The notes beneath the pieces were generated by a model. That model was given only the letters and a program-made list of their open reading frames with translations. It was not told the origin of the DNA and made no database searches. A stretch of 64,000 nucleotides of DNA from NCBI RefSeq assembly GCF_003977685.1, contig NZ_RYZH01000004.1, positions 1 to 64,000 on the forward strand, in the 5' to 3' direction. The DNA is from Tautonia sociabilis. GTDB taxonomy: Bacteria; Planctomycetota; Planctomycetia; Isosphaerales; Isosphaeraceae. Below, one piece after another: positions 60,179 to 64,000 of the stretch (positions are counted from its first letter, which is position 1; the number at the start of each line of letters is the position of its first letter). The position numbers and the translations under genes are program-made.

Positions 60179-62653
60179 TTATTGCTCCACCTGGTCGACC
60201 GGCGGGACCGGCGTCGCCTCGGGCGGGAGGACCTCGGCGATCGAGCCGCGCTGCATGATCGCGTAGCCCTTGCCGCCCCGGCCGGTGACGGGGTACTTCG
60301 AGGCCCGCAGCGACTGGATCGCCCCCCGGCTGGTGCGGAGCTCCAGCCCGTCTGCCCGGGCGCCGGCGAGGGTGAAGCCGAGCACTCGGTCCTTGGCGTC
60401 GAGCCGAACGGCGGTCACTCCCTTGGCGATGCCGGACACCACGTTCACCTCGTCGACCGGGAAGACCAGCACGCGGGCCGATCGGGTGACGAGGCAGACG
60501 TTCTCCGAGCCGTCGGAGGGCTCGACGCCGATCACCGCGTCGTCGGGGAAGGCGGGATCGAGCCGGACGATGCCGCGCCCCTTCCGGGTGGAGACCGGCG
60601 CGACGTAGCCGAGCGAGAAGCGGAGCGTCTTGCCCCCGGCCGTCAGCGCCACGCCGAAGGGCGGGGGGGCCGACTTGCCGTCGCCGTTGCGGTCGCGGTG
60701 GCCGTCGCCGTTGCTGCCGTTGCGGTCGGGTTGCAAGTCGGCGTCGAGGTAGCCCTGGTGGGCCTTGCCGTTGCGGGGGGCCGGCGGCTTCGGGGTCGGC
60801 AGGCAGCGGGGGTCGTGGCAGACGACGCCGACGATCGCCTCCTGGTCCTCGAAGGCGAACTGGCGGTGGATCGGCTCGCCGTGGCCGGTGGTCATGCCGA
60901 TGTCGTTGACCCGGATCGTGTAGGCGATCCCCCTGGTTGTGAAGAAGGTGATCGTCTGCCGGGCTCGGCAGCGGAAGACCCAGCCGACCCGGTCCTCGTC
61001 CCGGACTCGGATGCTGGCCACGTCGGTGAACGACTTCTGGCGCTTGACCCAGCCGTCCCGGGTGACGATGACCCAGGCGTCCTCGTCGACGATGTAGTCT
61101 TCCTCGCGGAACTCGACCGCCTCGACCGGCCCCTCGACCGCCGTGCGGCGGGCGTCGCCGTATTTCTTGGCGATCGCCTTGATCTCGTCCCGGATCAACG
61201 ACCAGCGGGCCCCCTCGTCGGCGAGCAACCCCTCCAGCTCGGCGGCCCGGGCGCGCCGGTCCTTCAATTCGCCGAGGATGTCCTGGATCTCGAGCTTGCC
61301 CAGGCGATAGAGCTTCGTCTCCAGCACCGCGTCGGCCTGGGCCTCGGAGAGCCCGAAGCGGCTCATCAGCTTCGGGGCGGCGTCGGCCTTGCCGTCGCTG
61401 GCCCGGATGATCCGGATCGCCTCGTCGAGGTTGTCGAAGACGATCGCGAAGCCTTCGAGGATGTGGATCCGCTTCCGGACCGCGTCCAGCTCGTGCTGGA
61501 GCCGCCGGGTGACGACGTCCATGCGGAAGTCCAAAAAGTGGACGAGCATGGACTTCAGGTCCAGCCGGGCCGGTACGGCCACCTCGGCCCCGGCGGCCGG
61601 CTGGAGGCAGGTCATGTTGACGTTGAAGTTGTTTTGCAGCGGCGTGTTCTTGAACAGGTAGGCCAGGGCCGCGTCCGCGTTGGCGCCGGGCTTCAGCTCG
61701 AGCACAATCCGGATGTCGTCGGTGCTCAGGTCCTTGACGTTCGTCAGCTGCGGAACCTGCCCCTTGCCGATCAGGTCGCCGATCCGGAGCACCAGCGCAT
61801 CCTTCTCGACGGCGTAGGGGATCGACGTGATGATGATCCGGTTCGGGTGCTCCGGGTCCCGCTCGTAGGTCCCCCGGAGCTTGATCGTGCCCTGGCCGGT
61901 GGCGTAAATCTGTCGAAGCTCGTCGGCGCTGTTGAGGATGACGCCGCCGCCGGGGAAGTCCGGGCCCTGGATGGACTTCAGCAGCTTCTCGACCGGCAGG
62001 TCCCGGTCCCGGTCCAGCAGGGCGATCAGCGCCGCGCAGACCTCCTTCAAATTGTGCGGCGGGATGTTCGTCGCCATGCCGACGGCGATGCCCGAGGTGC
62101 CGTTGATCAGCAGGTTCGGCACCTGGGCGGGCAACACGATCGGCTCGTCGGCGGTCGAGGCGTAGTTCGGGCGGAAGTCGACCGTGCCCTCGCGCAGCTC
62201 GGTCAGCAACTCCTGGGCGATCGGAGTCAGGCGGCACTCGGTGTACCGCATGGCCGCCGGCGGGTCGCCATCGACGGAGCCGAAGTTGCCGTAGCCCTCG
62301 ATCAGCGGGTAGCGGAGGCTGAACGGCTGCGCCATCCGCACCAGGGCGTCGTAGATCGACTGGTCGCCGTGCGGGTGATACGTCTTCATCGCCTCGCCGA
62401 CGACGGCGGCGCTTTTGATATAGCGGCCGTCGGCCGTCACGCGCAGGTCGGCCCACATGGCGTACAAGATCCGGCGCTGCACCGGCTTCAGCCCGTCACG
62501 AACGTCCGGCAGGGCCCGAGACGTGATCACGCTCAAGGCGTAATTCAGATACCGCTCTCGCGTCGCCTCGGCCAGCGGGACGACCTCGATCACCTCGTTG
62601 CGCCCGGCCCCCTCGCCGCGGCCATCGCCATGGTTCTGCCGTCTTCGGGCCAT
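60179..62653 (-). CDS. gyrA: type IIA topoisomerase subunit A (GyrA/ParC)
   Basis: An 824-residue DNA-cutting subunit. The winged-helix part has LPDVRDGLKPVQRRILYAM and KTYHPHGDQSIYDALVRMAQ. The catalytic Tyr is at about 137 in AAMRYTECRL. The tower and coiled-coil gate follow (IPYAVEKDALVLRIGDLI... EAQADAVLETKLYRLGKLEI). The C-terminal propeller starts near residue 520 with VIVTRDGWVKR and ends with GRGGKGYAI, close to a GyrA box. An Asn/Asp/Gly-rich insert at about 630-665, coded by degenerate hexamers, splits the propeller. Parts resemble ParC, so gyrA versus parC is not settled. Gln98 occupies the quinolone-contact position that is Ser83 in E. coli GyrA. Confidence 0.92.
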   Translation of the reverse strand: MARRRQNHGDGRGEGAGRNEVIEVVPLAEATRERYLNYALSVITSRALPDVRDGLKPVQRRILYAMWADLRVTADGRYIKSAAVVGEAMKTYHPHGDQSIYDALVRMAQPFSLRYPLIEGYGNFGSVDGDPPAAMRYTECRLTPIAQELLTELREGTVDFRPNYASTADEPIVLPAQVPNLLINGTSGIAVGMATNIPPHNLKEVCAALIALLDRDRDLPVEKLLKSIQGPDFPGGGVILNSADELRQIYATGQGTIKLRGTYERDPEHPNRIIITSIPYAVEKDALVLRIGDLIGKGQVPQLTNVKDLSTDDIRIVLELKPGANADAALAYLFKNTPLQNNFNVNMTCLQPAAGAEVAVPARLDLKSMLVHFLDFRMDVVTRRLQHELDAVRKRIHILEGFAIVFDNLDEAIRIIRASDGKADAAPKLMSRFGLSEAQADAVLETKLYRLGKLEIQDILGELKDRRARAAELEGLLADEGARWSLIRDEIKAIAKKYGDARRTAVEGPVEAVEFREEDYIVDEDAWVIVTRDGWVKRQKSFTDVASIRVRDEDRVGWVFRCRARQTITFFTTRGIAYTIRVNDIGMTTGHGEPIHRQFAFEDQEAIVGVVCHDPRCLPTPKPPAPRNGKAHQGYLDADLQPDRNGSNGDGHRDRNGDGKSAPPPFGVALTAGGKTLRFSLGYVAPVSTRKGRGIVRLDPAFPDDAVIGVEPSDGSENVCLVTRSARVLVFPVDEVNVVSGIAKGVTAVRLDAKDRVLGFTLAGARADGLELRTSRGAIQSLRASKYPVTGRGGKGYAIMQRGSIAEVLPPEATPVPPVDQVEQ

Positions 62654-63335
62654 GCTCTCGCCTCGTGCTCGGACGATCGGGCCCGCCCGGCCCGCCGGTC
62701 CCTCCCTCCGGTCCCGTACTGTACGATAATTCGATCGTCCGGCCAGTGCAAGTGAATTGAGTGTACAAAGATATCGGTTTCGCGGTCCAGTCGTCCCCCG
62801 GGGGCCGCCACCGGCCCTGCCGTCGAGGAATCGGAGCGGTCCGGCGACCGACCGGGATCGCGGGCCGGCTGGCCCTGGGGTGATGGCTCCGGACGGCTCG
62901 GCGATCGGCGGCGGGCGCCTCCCGGATGGTCCGTCGGCGCCGGGATCGGCGGTCGGCCGAGGCCGACGTCCGGCAGGAGATTCGAGCCCGGCTGCCGGGA
63001 GGAGACGACGGCCGAGCCGCCGGGGGGCGGCTTGATCGGACGACCTGGCGAGCTATGATGGGCGGGGAGGGGAGTCCCCCCGAACCCGATCCGCCCGGCA
63101 CGTCTCCGGATCCTCGGACTCCTTCGAAACGGAACAGGAGGCCCGCGATGCGACGCGACCGACCCCGATCGGCGACGCGGGCCCGACGGCCCCGCCTCCC
63201 CCATCGGCCCGGCACCGGGTCGGACTGAACGGAACCGACCTCCTCCCCAGCCGTCCCGTCTCATCGCGGCCCCATCGACCGACCGGCGACCCTCGGGCCG
63301 AGACGCCCGCCGGTCCTCGCGAGAGGAAAGCTCCC
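62654..63335. other. divergent region between gyrA and rbfA
   Basis: No gene is supported in these 682 bases. An AT-richer patch at 62710-62790 holds the gyrA promoter candidate and a palindrome. The rest shows no signal I can name. Confidence 0.45.
62721..62749 (-). promoter_or_regulatory. gyrA promoter candidate with palindrome at the start site
   Basis: On the minus strand TTGCAC (62749-62744), 17 bases, then TATCGT (62726-62721). A perfect odd palindrome CGTAC-T-GTACG spans 62713-62723, about where transcription would begin, and 60 bases before the gyrA ATG. It could be an operator. Confidence 0.45.
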
Positions 63336-63776
63336 ATGTCCTCGCGCAAGAAGCTCCCCCGAGGCGCGGTCGACCCCCGGCGCGTCTTCGCCCCCGGCCC
63401 CGGCCCCGGCCCCGGCCCCGGCCGATCCGGGCCGAAGAACGGTCGCAAGACGATGCAGCTTTGCTCTCAGGTCCAGCGGACCGTCGAGCAGGTGATCCTC
63501 GGCGACCTCGACGACGACGTGCTGCGCAACCTCTGCGTTCTCTCCGTCGAGCCGGCGCCGGACGACTCCCGGCTGCTGGTCACGGTCGGGCCGTTCGCCC
63601 CGAACGTGCCGGTCGACCCGCTGAAGGTGATGGAGCACCTCGGCGCCGCCTCGGGGCACATCCGCTCGGAGGTCGCCGCCGCGATCACCCGGCGCAAGAC
63701 GCCCACCTTGATCTACCAGGTCGCCCCTCCCGGCCCCCCGCCGGGATCGCCGCCGAGCCCGGTGTCCCAGGCCTAA
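63336..63776 (+). CDS. rbfA: ribosome-binding factor A
   Basis: A 146-residue RbfA, a KH-type factor for 16S rRNA 5' end maturation. Landmarks: QVQRTVEQVILGDL, LSVEPAPDDSRLLVTV and the C-terminal VMEHLGAASGHIRSEVAAAI with RKTPTLIYQV. An added N-terminal segment carries APGPGPGPGPG, coded by a five-copy CCCCGG repeat, and the tail is Pro-rich. It is not beside nusA or infB within this window. ATG at 63336 gives MSSRKKLPRGAVDP. Confidence 0.9.
   Translation: MSSRKKLPRGAVDPRRVFAPGPGPGPGPGRSGPKNGRKTMQLCSQVQRTVEQVILGDLDDDVLRNLCVLSVEPAPDDSRLLVTVGPFAPNVPVDPLKVMEHLGAASGHIRSEVAAAITRRKTPTLIYQVAPPGPPPGSPPSPVSQA
63392..63421. repeat. (CCCCGG)5 in-frame hexamer repeat
   Basis: Five perfect hexamers in the 5' part of rbfA, giving alternating Pro-Gly ahead of the KH domain. 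Confidence 0.9.
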
Positions 63777-64000
63777 GTGGCGGGTGCCCTTCGGCCGAAA
63801 CCAGGAGGAGGAGCCATCGCCATCGCCATCGCCATCGGTACGCCGAGGATCCCTCGCGATCGCTCGACGCCGGCGCCGACTCGAAATCGGCGTCGACGTG
63901 TCGAAGTCGACGTCGGCCCGGGAACCAGCCCTCCCTCGGCGATCGAGCAAGGGGACCGGCCCATGCGGACGAACCGATTCCGGGCGGCTCGCCCACTCGG
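63777..64000. other. right edge; possible start of a further gene
   Basis: After rbfA comes a (GCCATC)4 repeat at 63813-63836. At 63963 an ATG opens MRTNRFRAARPL, which could be the start of a plus-strand gene with a signal peptide cut by the window end. This is too short to support. Confidence 0.25.
63813..63836. repeat. (GCCATC)4 hexamer repeat after rbfA
   Basis: Four perfect hexamers in the gap after rbfA. On the minus strand it would read Met-Ala repeats, but no gene is supported there. Confidence 0.85.

Overview
The window is very GC-rich and densely coded, and its gene content points to a planctomycete, most likely family Isosphaeraceae. Supporting families are DUF1559 (H-X9-DG) pseudopilins, DUF1501 Tat-exported proteins, a PSCyt1-DUF1549-DUF1553 cytochrome-domain protein, TPR/FG-GAP/ASPIC (CRTAC-like) proteins, CsrA next to a Tat-type aldo/keto reductase, and a linked gyrA/gyrB pair. 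I saw no tRNA or rRNA gene, insertion sequence, prophage or CRISPR array. Species and genus cannot be fixed from this stretch.

Layout. 0-9.8 kb: small lipoprotein, CmoB-like methyltransferase, CPA-type antiporter with an NAD-binding tail, the pair DUF1549/DUF1553 + DUF1501, and a GAF-SpoIIE phosphatase broken by a frameshift. 9.9-19.3 kb: three secreted or surface genes in a row (CRTAC-like protein; then small lipoprotein, DUF1559 pseudopilin and a second CRTAC-like protein), then a DUF5009 acyltransferase-like membrane protein. 19.4-25.6 kb (minus strand): sodium/solute symporter with its DUF485 partner, and a flippase, GT2 and GT39-like glycan-lipid group. 26-30.2 kb: csrA, aldo/keto reductase with an early in-frame stop, rpsU, purB. 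30.3-33.2 kb: DUF1573 lipoprotein with a 13-G tract, LolA-like protein, DUF1559 protein. 33.2-40.5 kb: glutamate dehydrogenase, then a MarR-HlyD-RND efflux operon. 40.5-49.2 kb: rhomboid protease, second DUF1501, a second lipoprotein/DUF1559/CRTAC cassette in inverted orientation, and a membrane protein. 49.2-52.8 kb: C39-like peptidase, RLAN/RimK ATP-grasp ligase and GCS2-type ligase in one tight operon. 52.8-64 kb: sialidase, Dus, THUMP-like methyltransferase, DUF6263-like protein, gyrA / small CxC-CGNPRR protein / gyrB, and rbfA.

How the genes work together. The strongest novelty candidate is the repeated three-gene cassette, small lipoprotein + pseudopilin + TPR/FG-GAP/ASPIC protein, present twice about 30 kb apart. 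The second is the peptidase + two amide-ligase operon, which looks built to make or attach an unknown peptide-like group. The third is the DUF1573 cassette, where the poly-G tract sits exactly at the point where signal peptide and mature protein fall into different frames, as in phase-variable genes. In-frame hexamer repeats in genes and 5-, 6- or 7-mer repeats between genes recur along the window.
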